This document shows, piece after piece, positions 10,858 through 22,048 of a stretch of 41,273 nucleotides of DNA (the first letter of the stretch is position 1; each line of letters starts with the position of its first letter). Source of the DNA: Acanthamoeba lenticulata. Lineage: Eukaryota; Discosea; Longamoebia; Acanthamoebidae. The notes beneath the pieces were generated by a model. The model saw only the letters and a list, made by a program, of their open reading frames with translations, was not told where the DNA came from and did not search any database. The translations under genes were made by a program, and so were the position numbers. The DNA lies in assembly GCA_002179805.1 (NCBI GenBank), contig NAVB01000383.1:1-41273 (forward strand). The letters are read 5' to 3'.

Positions 10858-13800
10858 TTACTCGACCTTGATCGAGCTGTAGATGGTGCAGACGAACCAG
10901 TAGCAGGCAAAGAAGCCCACCACGCCCGTCAGCGTAAAGAACTCGAGGGTGATAATCATCGTGTAGCCTAGTGTGGCCCCAAGGTCAGCATTCTCCCGCA
11001 TGAAAATGACGGACGTGGAAGAGAACAAAGACGTACCAATGTAGAGGCAGATCGAGACGAACTTGGTGATCTGCAGCTTGGGCATGAAGTAAAAGATCGA
11101 GAATAAGAAAAGGTAGAACGCTGAGGCTGCCGGTGTGAGGAAAGCTCGCCACCACCAGTGGTAGTCCTGTTGGGAGAAGAGGGCCGTGCCTCACCGGTGA
11201 GGCACCGGCGACAAGAAAGTAGAAGAGCGCTCATGGTTGAGTTACCTCGCTACACAGCTGGAAGTAGCACATGACGATGGCAATCTCGGCGCACGTGATG
11301 GCGAGGATCACGAACACGAGGAACAGGAACCCGAACAGGTAGTAGAACTGGTGCAGCCAGATCGACGACCTGCCGCCCGCCACGCGTTGAGCGTCAATAA
11401 CATCAAGACCGCGTCTCTCAAAAGAGGCTTTGGTTGATCCCGCACCAGATGAAGAAGAGCTCGATGAGGATGGCGCCAAAGGGAAGCACGCCGCCCAGCA
11501 TGATCGACACGATCGGACGCGAGTACCTGATGATTCATCACCCCAATCCCATTGATCAGGCGGTGGAGAAAAAAGGGGGCAGAAGCGAGCGCCCAGCGGC
11601 TGTGCGCACCACAACTGGTCAGGGATTTGGCGCGGGATGAGGTTGATCCGCACGTTGGACGGCTCGGCCACCACCTGAAATACAGTGGGTCAGGAAGAAG
11701 AAGAAGAAGAAGAAGAGTAGGGGGAGGAAGAAGAAGGAAAGGAAAGGAAAGGTCGACGATTTGTGGTGGGTGGAGAGGAAGAGGAACACGGCACCTCAGC
11801 CTTGTTGCCAAAGTAGGCGCCCGCAAAGGTGAGCGGGAGGGAGACGCCGAACCAGAGCACGATCAGCTCCACCAGCGTCAGGAACGGGATGGCGCCTTGA
11901 GAAAGAAATAGGGAGAAGGTCAGCGGTCAAACGAGCCCCCTCTACGAGGAGCTTTTCTGGAACGCACCAGAGGAGTGTTGGCCAGAGATCATGAAGTTGA
12001 CTATCATGAACAGCCCAAACGCCAAGCCCGGGTACAGGAACATCGACTGCCCCCAATAACATTCCCCTCTGACGTGAGTCCTCGCCCAGGTGAATTTCAT
12101 CAGTGGTGCGTCAGCGGACCAAGAGGGTGCAGCGCTTCCAGTGGACGCCCTTGAACATCTTGTAGGTCCGGCAGGCAAAGTAGCCGTTGAAAGTTCTGCG
12201 CACCAGTTATGCAAGGCCAAGTGTGAGACAAGAGGTGGTGGCGATGGTGGTGGATGACGAGCGTGCGTACCCCATGACCACCAGGAGAACGACCATGGCC
12301 GTCATCAGGCTTCCACGATTGGCCGGCGACAGGAATCCCAGCAGAGCAAAGCCTGTTATCGTTGTCGTCGTTGACGGAACGATCCATGTATAAAGTGGAA
12401 AGGGACGAAGACATACCCATGGTGATGATAGTCATGGCGAGCGTCTGCACGCCCGAGCCGACAGAGGCGGAGAGGAGCATGGGCCACGCGGGCGCCCGGA
12501 ACACGTCAGCATGCACCAGCTTCCAGCCGGTCTCCTGTGGTCACGTATTCGTAAGAGAGTGCTTCTTGGCCCAACACGCTCGTTGTCCTCAACTGCTGCA
12601 CGCACCTCAAGCACGTCGTTGCCCTCGTCGTCGCGCTGAGCATTGTAGCGGCGCAGGTCAGCCCTCAGCACGCGCAAGAGGATCATCGCCACGATGCCGC
12701 TGCAACCGGGTGGCCGATGTTAGACACGTTTGGTAACGAGGAGGCGACCGGCCATTAACGTACCTGAGGAAGAGCACGACGAGCGAAGAGTTGAGAATGG
12801 AGAACCAGTGGACCTGGTTGTCGGTCATCATGAAGTAGGCGTCCCAGCGCGAGGCCCACTTGATGTCGCTCCTCTGCATTCGGGGGGGGGGGGTCAGGAG
12901 AGGTCGGCATCAAGAGCCAAGTGCTTGGCCTTGCATGAAGGAGAAGGTTCTCTGCTTCTTCTTCTTCTTCTGTATGACACGCACCAGCCACTTGGTCGAG
13001 TAGGTGAAGACCGCGGTGGTGCCCTTCTTCTCCTCAAGGAGCAGCGGGGGCGTCACTCCTATCCCCAACAGCAGCCAGCCCACAATTAGCGCGGCCGGCC
13101 TGGCGATGCGTTGGTGTGGGGGGGGGGGCAAGAGAGGGACTAGCGGCCGTCGTTACCGATCGAGTTACAGGTCTCGGGCGCGTTGCCCGCCGGGAAGTTG
13201 GTGTCGTGCTTGACGCTGGTGGTTGGCGGAGACAGGGTGAGAGTGCGTTGAGGTGAGAGGGCAAAGTGCTAGGGTGTGTGACGGGGCACAAGAACCTGTA
13301 GGCCTTGACCTCGAAGCCCACGATACGGACGGCCATGCTGGGCGCGGTGCTGCCCTCCCTGCTGGCCGACGATGGCTCTTCGTGGTAGAGGATGGTCATG
13401 ACGACGTGATTGTTGAGCGCCGGCACCGTTGGTGACTGTGGTGTATGGATCAACGTGCACAGTGGTGAGAGAAGCGACGAGAAAGCAGCCCTCTCCTGCT
13501 GAAGCACGCACCTCCTTCTTGCCGGGCTCGGTGTGCACAAGCCGTCCCAGAGGGTATCCGTCCTCGTAGATCTGTGCCCAGCCCGGTAAGTGCATGCTCA
13601 TTCAAAAAAAAAAAAAAAAAACATGTTGTGGGAGGTGCGTACGTGTGAGCCGTCAAGCATGAGGTGCTTCTCGGCACCGGGAAGAGCGTCCAGAAGCCTG
13701 GCGATTGTGTGTAAGCCAGAGGCAGAAGGAAGAGCAGTTGCAAGCATGGAACGAAGTACCAGTGCACTCGGTATTCCTGGCGAACCTTCTCGGCGAACTG

Positions 13801-14273
13801 AGCGACCACCTCCGGAGAGTAAGTACGCGTGCAGACCACTTGGCAAGTCTGGTTGATCTTGGCCGAAATCTGATAGTGATTGAGAATTGAGAACAAATTG
13901 GTTCAAATTGATCAACAGGATTGGCGTGGCGTGTACCTTGTAGAGTGAGTTCTCAATCACATCACCCGAAAGGATTTCGCCCAAGGACTCTCGAGAATCC
14001 TCAACAACGTTCGGCTGGCAAAAGGGCAAAGAGTAATACTTGAAGGGCAGCTGCGTGTGGATCGACGTGATCTTATTCACGTCCACCGCGATCTGATCAC
14101 CTGCGATCGGACGTTAATCCATTTTTTCTCGCAACTGACTGTTTGCGTGAAGTACCCTCCTCGTACTCAACGGGCGCAATACCGGGCAAGTAAAACCAGC
14201 CCTTGGCTCCGTGCGCAGCAAGGAGGAGGACCAACAAGAGATTGAGAACGTAAGATCTTCCTTGGGGCGCCAT
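10858..14273 (-). CDS. Transmembrane 9 superfamily protein (nonaspanin/EMP70 family)
   Basis: A polytopic endomembrane protein of the family that in Dictyostelium (Phg1) affects adhesion and phagocytosis. ATG 14271-14273 starts a signal peptide ([22 protein letters not shown]), giving mature [16 protein letters not shown]. The lumenal domain shows typical motifs: [51 protein letters not shown]. The C-terminal half holds about nine hydrophobic segments with family blocks such as [54 protein letters not shown] and [24 protein letters not shown]. It ends SSIKVE, matching the KxD/E signal that in plant EMP/TM9SF proteins binds COPI for Golgi retention. About 15 short exons; several introns on this strand have pure C runs before the acceptor. 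It is head-to-head with the next gene, with 200 nt between. Confidence 0.93.
12882..12893 (-). repeat. Poly-C run (12 nt) in a nonaspanin intron
   Basis: Read on the gene strand this is 12 C just before an AG acceptor (CGAATGCAG), so it probably serves as the polypyrimidine tract. Confidence 0.7.
13118..13128 (-). repeat. Poly-C run (11 nt) in a nonaspanin intron
   Basis: An 11-C run on the gene strand, a little upstream of a CCAG acceptor. Same arrangement as the run near 12.9 kb. Confidence 0.7.
13604..13621 (-). repeat. Poly-T run (18 nt) in a nonaspanin intron
   Basis: Eighteen A on +, hence T on the gene strand, within an intron. Length may be uncertain, as homopolymers are error-prone in sequencing. 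Confidence 0.7.
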
Positions 14274-14473
14274 CTTCAACCTCGCTCGTCCGTCTCGAAG
14301 GTGGACCCTTGGGAAGGCCTTGTTTGGGCAAAGGGTGCCATGCCTTTCCGTTCTGGACATACCGAGGAATGTGGACTACGCAGCAGCCATTACGCCATCA
14401 TATTTCTTGCATATTTTGCCAGTCCCTTCGAAGAGGAAAGGCTTCCTTCTCCCACCAGGACGAGGCACGCTGC
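14274..14473. promoter_or_regulatory. Shared upstream region of the nonaspanin and GOLGA7/ERF4-like genes
   Basis: A 200-nt region between two divergently read start codons, so it must hold both 5' UTRs and probably a bidirectional promoter. No TATA box is evident. Confidence 0.4.
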
Positions 14474-15213
14474 ATGAGATTGCTGGGCTGCTGTGCCAAA
14501 AGTGAAGTTACACCGCTGTCTGACGCAATTGACAGCGCTAGTGAGATGGAGGATGGAGTAGAGATGACTGTAATAGAAAACAAGGGCGAAGTTGGCGGCG
14601 CTGCTGAGCCACTTCCTGAAGAGGCTTGGACGTACAGAATAGATGAAGTCGAGATTGAAGACGAGCACGTCGAAAGGCTGCAGCTGTATGACGATATGTA
14701 TAATGCAGCATTCTTCAAGGACGTGCTATCTGAAGAAGAATGGGACGAGGTCATTGGCCATGTTAATAACATATGGCGACCTGCCGGTACAAGCTTTTAC
14801 TGTCTGCCGAGCAGCAGCGGGCTTTCACTCACTTGCTTGCAGCCCAAGGCATGAGGATGCTCGACCTAAACGTCAGAAAAGGGTGGCGGTACGCTACCGT
14901 TTGTTACCTTCCTTGGCTTATCCAGCAAGAGGTTAGGGTGGAAGAGGTACTGCACCCTCCAAAGGACGGCAGACGTCGGAGCGGTTGACGCGTATGTGAG
15001 CACAGACCGTGGCAGAAAAGAGGAAGGAAATGGTGGAGTATCTGCACGAGGTGAACGAGAAGTACGAGAGCAGAGGTCTTATCTTCGACCTCCGGTACGT
15101 TTTGTCTGAGTATCAATTCGCAAAACGCTGACAGCACTTGAGGCGACAGAGAGCACTTAACCCGACCAGTGACATTTATCCAAGTGTACAAGGGTCGGAC
15201 CGAGACTCCATAG
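14474..15213 (+). CDS. Small GOLGA7/ERF4-like protein (probable palmitoyltransferase accessory subunit), 184 aa
   Basis: Four exons (14474-14786, 14843-14931, 15006-15094, 15150-15213) join in frame with canonical introns of 55-74 nt. After an acidic N-terminal half, VLSEEEWDEVIGHVNNIW resembles the helix of GOLGA7 that includes ETVRTLNNLY. TVAEKRKEMVEYLHEVNEKY then resembles the KVSKYIQEQNEKIY region, and RGLIFDLREHLTRPVTFIQVYKG mirrors the family's ending ([22 protein letters not shown]). ERF4/GOLGA7 proteins partner DHHC enzymes (Erf2/ZDHHC9) in Ras palmitoylation at ER/Golgi membranes. GCC near the N-terminus could be S-acylated. The match is to family pattern from memory, not a search; the gene structure is well supported. 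Confidence 0.55.
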
Positions 15214-15348
15214 CGGGTGATATGCTGCAGTGGGCGTGCAGCCTGCACTGTTTGTTTATTAAATTTTTAGCGCACATGCCACTTGTCGACGGAAAACGGG
15301 ACATTTCCTGAGGGCCAAGCAAAACGAACAACAAACACGAGCTTGGAG

Positions 15349-18248
15349 ATGAGCAGGGTAGTCTTGCTCTTTGTGGCACTTGTGTGCTTGCTTGCATTGG
15401 AATCATGTGCAGCGGCCGCGGTCGAGTGTGATGGTGATACTTGCACCGCCCCTGTCCTCAAGATTGGCGTTGTCGGCGCAGGTGAAGCCCCCTTGTCCTC
15501 CCCTTCCTTCCCCCCAGCGTCCCCGCTTGACACCACTAGTACAACAGGTATCGGCGGTGCGTCAGTGGCCCACTTTCTGAGGCGGAGACTGCCCATGGCC
15601 GATATTCACGTCTTCGAGAGGGCCAGCGCCGTAGGGGGTATATAAACCTGCACACACCCGCCACGCACTTCCCACACAAAGACTTGCAACCAACGCGTTG
15701 AGCGTGGGGCTGGGGAATGGCAGGCCGCGTGCGCTCGACCGTGATCGAAGGCGCGCGGATTGAGCAGGGCGCTTCCGTGTACCACATTTCCAACCGCTAC
15801 TTTGACTCCTTCGTGCGCGACCTCAACCTCAAGCGCAAGGAGCCTCCCAACCTCGGTACTGGCCCTCCTCTTCCTTTTCTTTTTGCTCTTCTTTCTGGCT
15901 CTGCCCTTCCGCAGTGGAGTCCTCGTTGACAAATGAGGCTCGATGGGCAAAAACAGGGCTGTGGGGCATCTGGAACGGTGCCGAGTTTGTGATCCACGAG
16001 AGCGAGTGGCTGCTGCTCACCTTGACCAAGATGCTCTACCGCTACGGCCTGTCGCCCTTCAAGGCAATTTCCCCTTCGCCCGCCCTTTCGCGCAGCACCT
16101 CAGCCAAAGGCCCTGTTGGCTCACCCTCCCCCTCCAATCCCCACATGCCCAGGTGGAGAACCAGGCCGGGCTGGTCAAGGACCGCTGGGTGGAGGTCTAC
16201 TCTAAGCTGGAGAACAGTGCGTCCCCCCCTGTCCCAATTCAAATGGCTTCCGATTCAAACGCGTGGTGGACAGCCACTTTCGAGACGTCGGAAGCGCTCC
16301 TCGAGTCGCTCAACGTGACGCACTTCACCCAGAAGAGCCTCCTCCAGGCCCTGCGCGGTGCCGCCCTTGTCCCCCCTCTCTCTCTCTCTTAATCACCCGA
16401 CGAGGACATACACTGACAGGGCTCACCTCGCGTGCGGCCATCAGAGGGCGGCGTGAGCGAGGAGTACATCCATGAGCTCGTGACCGCCATCGAGAGGGTC
16501 AACTACGGCCAGGACCCTGGTGCGTCGCCGCATCTCCGCTCGTGTGCGCCCCAATGAAATGTTGCTTCGCTCACACATGCATGCGCGGTGCGTGCATGTC
16601 ACAGCGATGAACTCCTTTGCCGGATTCGTGGGGCTCGTCGGGAGCGGCAAGGAGACCCTGTTCTCCGTCGAAGGCGGCAACCATCTCGTGCGTCGATCAC
16701 GCAACGCCTCTTCTTTTCTCATGCGGCTGCGCTCCGCCACGGCCACCAACTCTTCTGCTCTTCCCCTTCCCCCAATCGCGCCTCTGCTGCGTGCACGCAG
16801 GTGGTCGAGGGTCTGCTCAAGGCCGCGCGGACTCGGATCCACCTCAACACCAGGGTCCTCGCGGTGACTGCGGTCAACAAGGAGGGAGGTACGCATACCG
16901 ACCGACAATGCCTTGCCCTGACCCCACACATACACACCCTTCACACTCACACACCCACTGTCGACTCTAAATCGCGCGCAGAGGACAAGACGGCCTACCG
17001 GCTCGATTACAGCCGCGGTGGGAAGAAGCTGAACGACACCTTTGACGCCGTACGGCCTTGGCCGCGCTCCCGTTTTTCTTGTTTCTTTCCTTCTTATCCA
17101 TCATCTGAGGTGGTGGTTGTGGCGGTGGTATCTGTGAGCGCAGGTGGTCCTGGCGACGCCCCTCGAGTTCACCGACATCGAGTTCACGCTCGGCGACGAA
17201 CACGTCCCGGCTGGAGGTCCGTCGTCATCATCCTCTTTTTCGTCATTCTGTCGCGGCCGAGCCCGTATCTGACCGCCCGACCATGCACGCGCGCGTGTGC
17301 ACAGATCTACCTGCGGCTGCGGGCAAGCGGCGTCCCTACCAGCAGACACACGCCACGTTGGTCCGCTCATGCCTCCCCTCCTACGCCTCCCCATGGCCCA
17401 GAGCTCTCGAGAGGACCAACGAGTCCTGACCGCGTTTGCTCCTCACCAGGTGGTCGCGTCGGAGCTGAAGCGGTCGTTCTTTGGCGTCCCTGGTGCGTGA
17501 GAAGATGTGATGGTGATGGTGATGATGGATGGTGATGTTGGTCAAGAAGAATGGGCTGAACGTTAGAGTTCCTGCGCGCGCGCACACAGAGGGCGCGTGG
17601 ATTCCGTCGTTTGTGTTGACCACCGAGAATCCGGCCATCCCCTTCAACTCGGCGTCGGCCGTCCGGTACCGCGGCACTTTCCATCACCATCGTCGTCAGC
17701 TTCACCCTCGCGCCTTCTTCTCCAGCTCATCATCCACTCATGATGATTTCTATGGTGGACAGAAAACTGAACGAGACACACAACGTTTACAAAGTCTTCT
17801 CCAGGCAAGAGTTGGCCGACGAAACCCTCGTGCGTGACCTCTCTTTCTCTCTCTCTCTCTCTATGTGTTGTCCATCTTCCTTGTTCGTGTGTGAAGAGGA
17901 CGAGAGCACGCGCTGATGGGGACGATCGGATCTGATTGGATTTCGTAGGATCGGCTGTTTGGCGGGCGCGGGTACACGCTGCGCCAGCCGTGGGCGGCCT
18001 ACCCGGTGTTGACGCCCTACCCCTTCAGCGAGTGGCCCCGCATCCGACTTCACGGTACGTGCACCCGCGTCCCTTGCAGATCCACTCTACTACGCACTCA
18101 ACTGCCTCTGACGGACCCGTGATGACCTCGCGCAGACAAGCTGTACTATGCGAACGCGTTCGAGAGCGCCGTGTCGTGCCTGGAGACGCAGATCGCCTCC
18201 GCCCACAACGTGGCCAACCTGCTTCTTGGCGACCTCCGCTCTGCTTGA
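15349..18248 (+). CDS. Prenylcysteine oxidase-like FAD enzyme
   Basis: A lysosomal or secretory flavoenzyme that cleaves the thioether of farnesyl- or geranylgeranyl-cysteine released from degraded prenylated proteins. A signal peptide (MSRVVLLFVALVCLLALESC) precedes the Rossmann FAD site IGVVGAGIGGASVAHFLRR, completed by splicing near 15.54 kb, and HVFERASAVGGR. Further exons carry FAGFVGLVGSGKETLFSVEGGN, LATPLEFTDIEF, RPYQQTHATLV, FVLTTENPAIPFNSASAV and the C-terminal RQPWAAYPVLTPY, IRLHDKLYYANAFESAVSCLE and AHNVANLLLGDLRSA. Order and spacing match PCYOX1, including the tail that closes the FAD site. About 14 short exons; stop TGA 18246-18248. Exon edges around 16.2-17.4 kb are approximate, and I do not see a break in the frame. 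Confidence 0.9.
17847..17862 (+). repeat. CT microsatellite in a prenylcysteine oxidase intron
   Basis: Eight CT units just after an exon, within an intron. Confidence 0.7.
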
Positions 18249-18487
18249 GCTTGGACCACCTTCATTTTCTCTTTCTTTTTCTTGCAAGTTTTTTAAAAAT
18301 CGAAGGTTTTTATTTCCAAAACCTTTTTTTTCTGTGGTATCTGGTCCTTTTGGTTCATCTTGGCGCCACACAACACGCATTTAGTTCACTTTAACGCTCC
18401 CCGCGGGTCACAGCGGCACTTGTTGGTGCAACCACGTAATCGCAGTTTCGTTCATCTTTTTCTGTTTCCAGTTCGTCCGTTGCCTGG
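18249..18487. other. Spacer between the prenylcysteine oxidase and Sel1 genes
   Basis: About 240 nt with a T-rich stretch near 18.28-18.35 kb; no gene or distinct signal recognised. Confidence 0.4.
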
Positions 18488-21400
18488 ATGGAACTGGAGA
18501 CAAGGACACCACAGGGCTCCAGCACGCTGCACCACGTCGGCGCCGACCTGCAGCACGCGAGCCACCCACCCGCGGCCGGTGTGCACAACAGCAAGGACAG
18601 TCAGCGGACATATTCGACCGTCCTGGGCCAGACGACCAAGTGGCAGGGGGAGGCGTCCGTGGGCGACACCAACCTGCCCACAGCCCAGGACGCAGAACAG
18701 ATGATCGCCCAACGTGAAGACGATGGCGCGACTGAGAAGCAGAACAGGCAGGTGGAAGGGAACGACGTCGCGATGGAGGAGGACGCCGAGCTCCAGCGAG
18801 AGGTCAACCTCAGACAGAGTCGGCGCGAGAAGAAGGCCGAAAAGAACAAGTGGCGACAGGCCCTGCGTGAGAAGGAAGCCGAGTACTGGGACATGCTCTA
18901 CGACCGGGGCCGCCGCATGGTGCTCGGCATGGGCCTCCCGCACGACCCGCGACGCGGCATCCAGCTCCTTCGCCGTACGGCCCCTCGTCCTCTTCCTCAT
19001 TTTCATCCTCTTCGTCCTTTTCATCCTCTTTGTCCTCTTCGTCTTCCTCGTCCTCGTCTTCACACATGACGTGACGTGGCACACAGGCGCGGCGCGGGAG
19101 GCGCACCACTTGCCCTCGCGGTGGGAGCTGCGCTGCCTCATGGCCGTGCGCGCCAGCGACGGCGTGGGCGGGGCCGAGGCCACGGGCCGGCCCGTGGGCT
19201 GGCGCCACTTGAGCGACGACGAGGGGGAGGAAGAGGGCGCCGATGATCGCGCGTCGTCAGGCAGCGCGAGCCAAGCCAACGAGGCCAAGAAGAAGACGAA
19301 GAAGAAGAAGAAAAAGAAGAGCAAAAAAGACAAGAAAAAGGAGGACGAGAAGGGGGAGGTCGAGGAAGCGAAGCAAAAGACAAAGAAGAAGAAGAAGAAA
19401 CAAAAGAGCAAGAAAGAACAGGAACAGTTCAAGAGGCGAGCTCGGTCAGAGGACGAAGCCAAGGCCGGGCGGCCTCAGCCGCGCGTCGGCTCTTATTTTG
19501 GCGACGACGCCAACGCCAGCAGCAACAACCACAACAACAGCCCGGGCCAAGCCAGCGACGACGGCGTGGCGCACGATGGCGGCGGCGGCGAAGAGGAGCG
19601 TCGCGACGCCAACGGCGACTATGATGACCATTATGAGCACGATGACGACGACTTTGAGGACGATGAGGACGACGAGGAGGAGATCAGCGACGCGCAGTTC
19701 CGCGAGGTGATCGACGCCATCCAGCGGGTGCGGCTGACCGCCCTCCAGCGGCTGGGCGAGGTCCACGCGGCCATGCAGGCCCTCAACCGCGCGTCGGCCA
19801 TGGCCCGCCCGACCTCGAGCCTGCCCAACGGGCGCGTCATCTACGGCGACGGCGCCACGTCGGCCCGCTGGACCTCCTACGAGATGGACTGGGACAAGGC
19901 CTTTCGCCTCTACCAGCGCTACGTCGACCCGCTCGACTGCCGCCTCCCGACCTTGTCGGACGACGACGACGATGATGATGGTGATGACCCTCATCACTTC
20001 GCCTTGTCCTCCTCGCCACTGTCTTCTTCATCGTCCGACCTCGGCCCGCGCGACGACGCCAACTACCGGGCCGGGTCCTCGACCTCGACCTCCACAACGA
20101 CGACAACGACGTCGACGACGACGATGACGATGCCGACGCCCAGCACGGCTATCGTGGCCGCAGAGGCGAGCGGCAAGCCGGGGCGGCCGGGGCGAACGGG
20201 CCAGAGGCGGAAGATCAACCCGAGGTGGGAGCGGATCGCGTGCTACAACCTGGGCTTGTGCTACTACAACGGGCAGGGCACGCTGCACAACGCGGCCATC
20301 GCCGCGCAGCTCTTCCAGCGCGCGGCCGAGCTAGAGTACATCAACGGCATCAACTCGCTCGGGCTGTGCTACTACCGCGGCCAGGGCGTGGAGCTCAACA
20401 TCGAAAAGGCCCTCGGCCTCTTCAAGCGCGCCGCCGACCGCGGTATGCATACCTTTGAGCACACGCGAGAGTCTCGTATCAATGATTGACCAACACCCAC
20501 TCCCCTCCTTCCTTTGGTGCGCCCATGAAAAGGGTACGTCATCGCGCAGTACAACCTGGCCAACTGCCTCGGGACGGGCGCGAACGGGATCTACGAGCGC
20601 AACATCCCCACGTCGGCCTGCCTCTACCTGCGCTCCTCGTGCCAGGGTCCTCTCTCTCTCTCTCCTTCTCCTCCTGACCCCCCCCCCTTCTCAATCTTCC
20701 TCTGCACCACTCGGGTGGCGGAGGCCAACGCTCACTCGGCTGCTGCTTCGGGATGGGGACGAGCAGGTGACGTGGCGGCCTTTGCGCATCTGCTGGCCGT
20801 GACCAAGAACCCGCAGCACTTTGGGAAGAAGGAGACCGAGTTCGTCGTCCCCAGCCTCTTCAACCAGTGGTACACCATTTTGAAATAAGTAGATAAATAT
20901 TATAATTTAGAAACAAATATCCATTATAAAAATATTCATATAATAGATATTTTAATTCATTTTTCATTCCATATAATAATTATAAAATGAAATGGCGTGC
21001 AGTCTGGCCAAATGCTGGGCGGAGGGCCTGTTTGGTCGGCACACGTGGGAGACACACGATGGAGGAAGCGGCAACGACAACGCGACCGTGACGACGAAGC
21101 AGAGGAAGAAGAAGAAAAAGAAGAAGAAGACGCATCCCAAGGAGGAGCGGCTGGACCAAGCCGACAACCAGCACCAGACGTCGGAAGCTGAGGCCTCGGC
21201 AAAGGAGGTAAAGAAACAGAAGAAAAAGAAAGAGAAGGAGAAGCTATCGAGGGAGGAGAAGAGCCGGGCCAAGGCCAAGCACTCCAAGCGACAACGCCGG
21301 CGGATGGAGGCGATCGAACGGGAGCGCGAAGAGCGCAGCGCGGTCCTTCCCCAAGAGATCATCGCGCGCATGTACGAGCGACGCAACACGTGCGTGCGGC

Positions 21401-21990
21401 CCGAGTGTGAGCGGCAGTTCTGGGGCAAGGGCCGGGTCGTGTGGAAGTTCCCCCTCTTCCTCCCGGCGCCCTCTTCATCAGCATCCTCTTCATCTTCCTC
21501 TTCCTCTTCAATATCATCACCGCCCGAGCCATCGGCAGCTGCGTTCGCGACATCGATGGCCGCAGAAGACTCGCCGGCGTCGCTGTTGTCGCAGCTCTCG
21601 CCCGCGACCTCGCCGCCTGGCTTTGGGTCGATGGAGGAGATGGTCAGCCGCTACTTTCTCTACTTTGAGGAGGAGGACAGAGCCGATGAAGCCTCTGCAG
21701 CGGACAGCCCGAACGTCGATGGGAACGACAACGATAACGATGATGGTGATGATGGAGAACAACAAAGCCCGATCTCTCGGCGAAGTGACGCCAACACGAG
21801 CGCTGGGGGCGACGAGGCGGCGCCCTGGATGACCACGACAGAAGCGGAGAACAACGGCGCACATCCGGCAGATGCCGGGGAGTGGCGGCCGCCAGAGGGC
21901 AAGATCGTGTGGCGCAAGCTTCTCCTGCCTTTTTGTTGCGTGCACTGCAGCGACCTCAGCCTGGCCAATGCCAACACCAGGACTGCCTAA
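18488..21990 (+). CDS. Large Sel1-repeat protein with Lys-rich, acidic and Cys-containing low-complexity regions
   Basis: ATG 18488 (MELETRTPQG). A Sel1-like unit (MGLPHDPRRGIQLLRRAA) is completed by splicing at about 18975/19087. Then come a lysine-rich block (19289-19420), an acidic block (19620-19685) and Ser/Thr runs. Canonical Sel1 (TPR-like) repeats follow: IACYNLGLCYYNGQGTLHN, INGINSLGLCYYRGQG, and after an intron YVIAQYNLANCLGTGANG. An AT-rich intron (20870-21002) joins FNQ to C-LAKCWAEGLFG in frame. The tail has a second Lys-rich block, CVRPEC (about 21391), a long Ser/Asp-rich insert and FCCVHC. These Cys pairs hint at a degenerate zinc site (MYND-like), but that is weak. Splicing the last 32-nt pyrimidine tract (acceptor near 21950) would instead end at 22025. 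Function unknown; Sel1 repeats scaffold protein complexes. If the AT-rich intron were retained the protein would stop at 20888. Confidence 0.75.
20678..20687 (+). repeat. Poly-C run (10 nt) in a Sel1-gene intron
   Basis: Ten C following a CT microsatellite, upstream of the acceptor near 20.77 kb. Confidence 0.7.
20870..21002 (+). other. AT-rich long intron of the Sel1-repeat gene
   Basis: A GTACAC donor and TGCAG acceptor flank 133 nt of about 80% A+T, in sharp contrast to the GC-rich exons. Removing it restores the frame (codon TGT across the junction). Confidence 0.7.
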
Positions 21991-22048
21991 AGCTGACCCC
22001 CAAGCGAGTGCCCAAGCCAAGATAATGCAAAAGACTAGGAAATGGGAT

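Noticed and set aside
14751..14794. Short (44 nt) intron alternative in the GOLGA7/ERF4-like gene that keeps an LLLSAEQQRAF segment
   Set aside because: Its donor is poor; the 56-nt intron 14787-14842 has a GTACAAG donor, a pyrimidine-rich acceptor and keeps the helix that matches the family.
19446..19997. Long antisense frame opposite the Sel1 gene (Val/Ile-rich)
   Set aside because: A shadow of Asp/Asn codon repeats (GAC/GAT read in reverse give Val/Ile); no independent signal.
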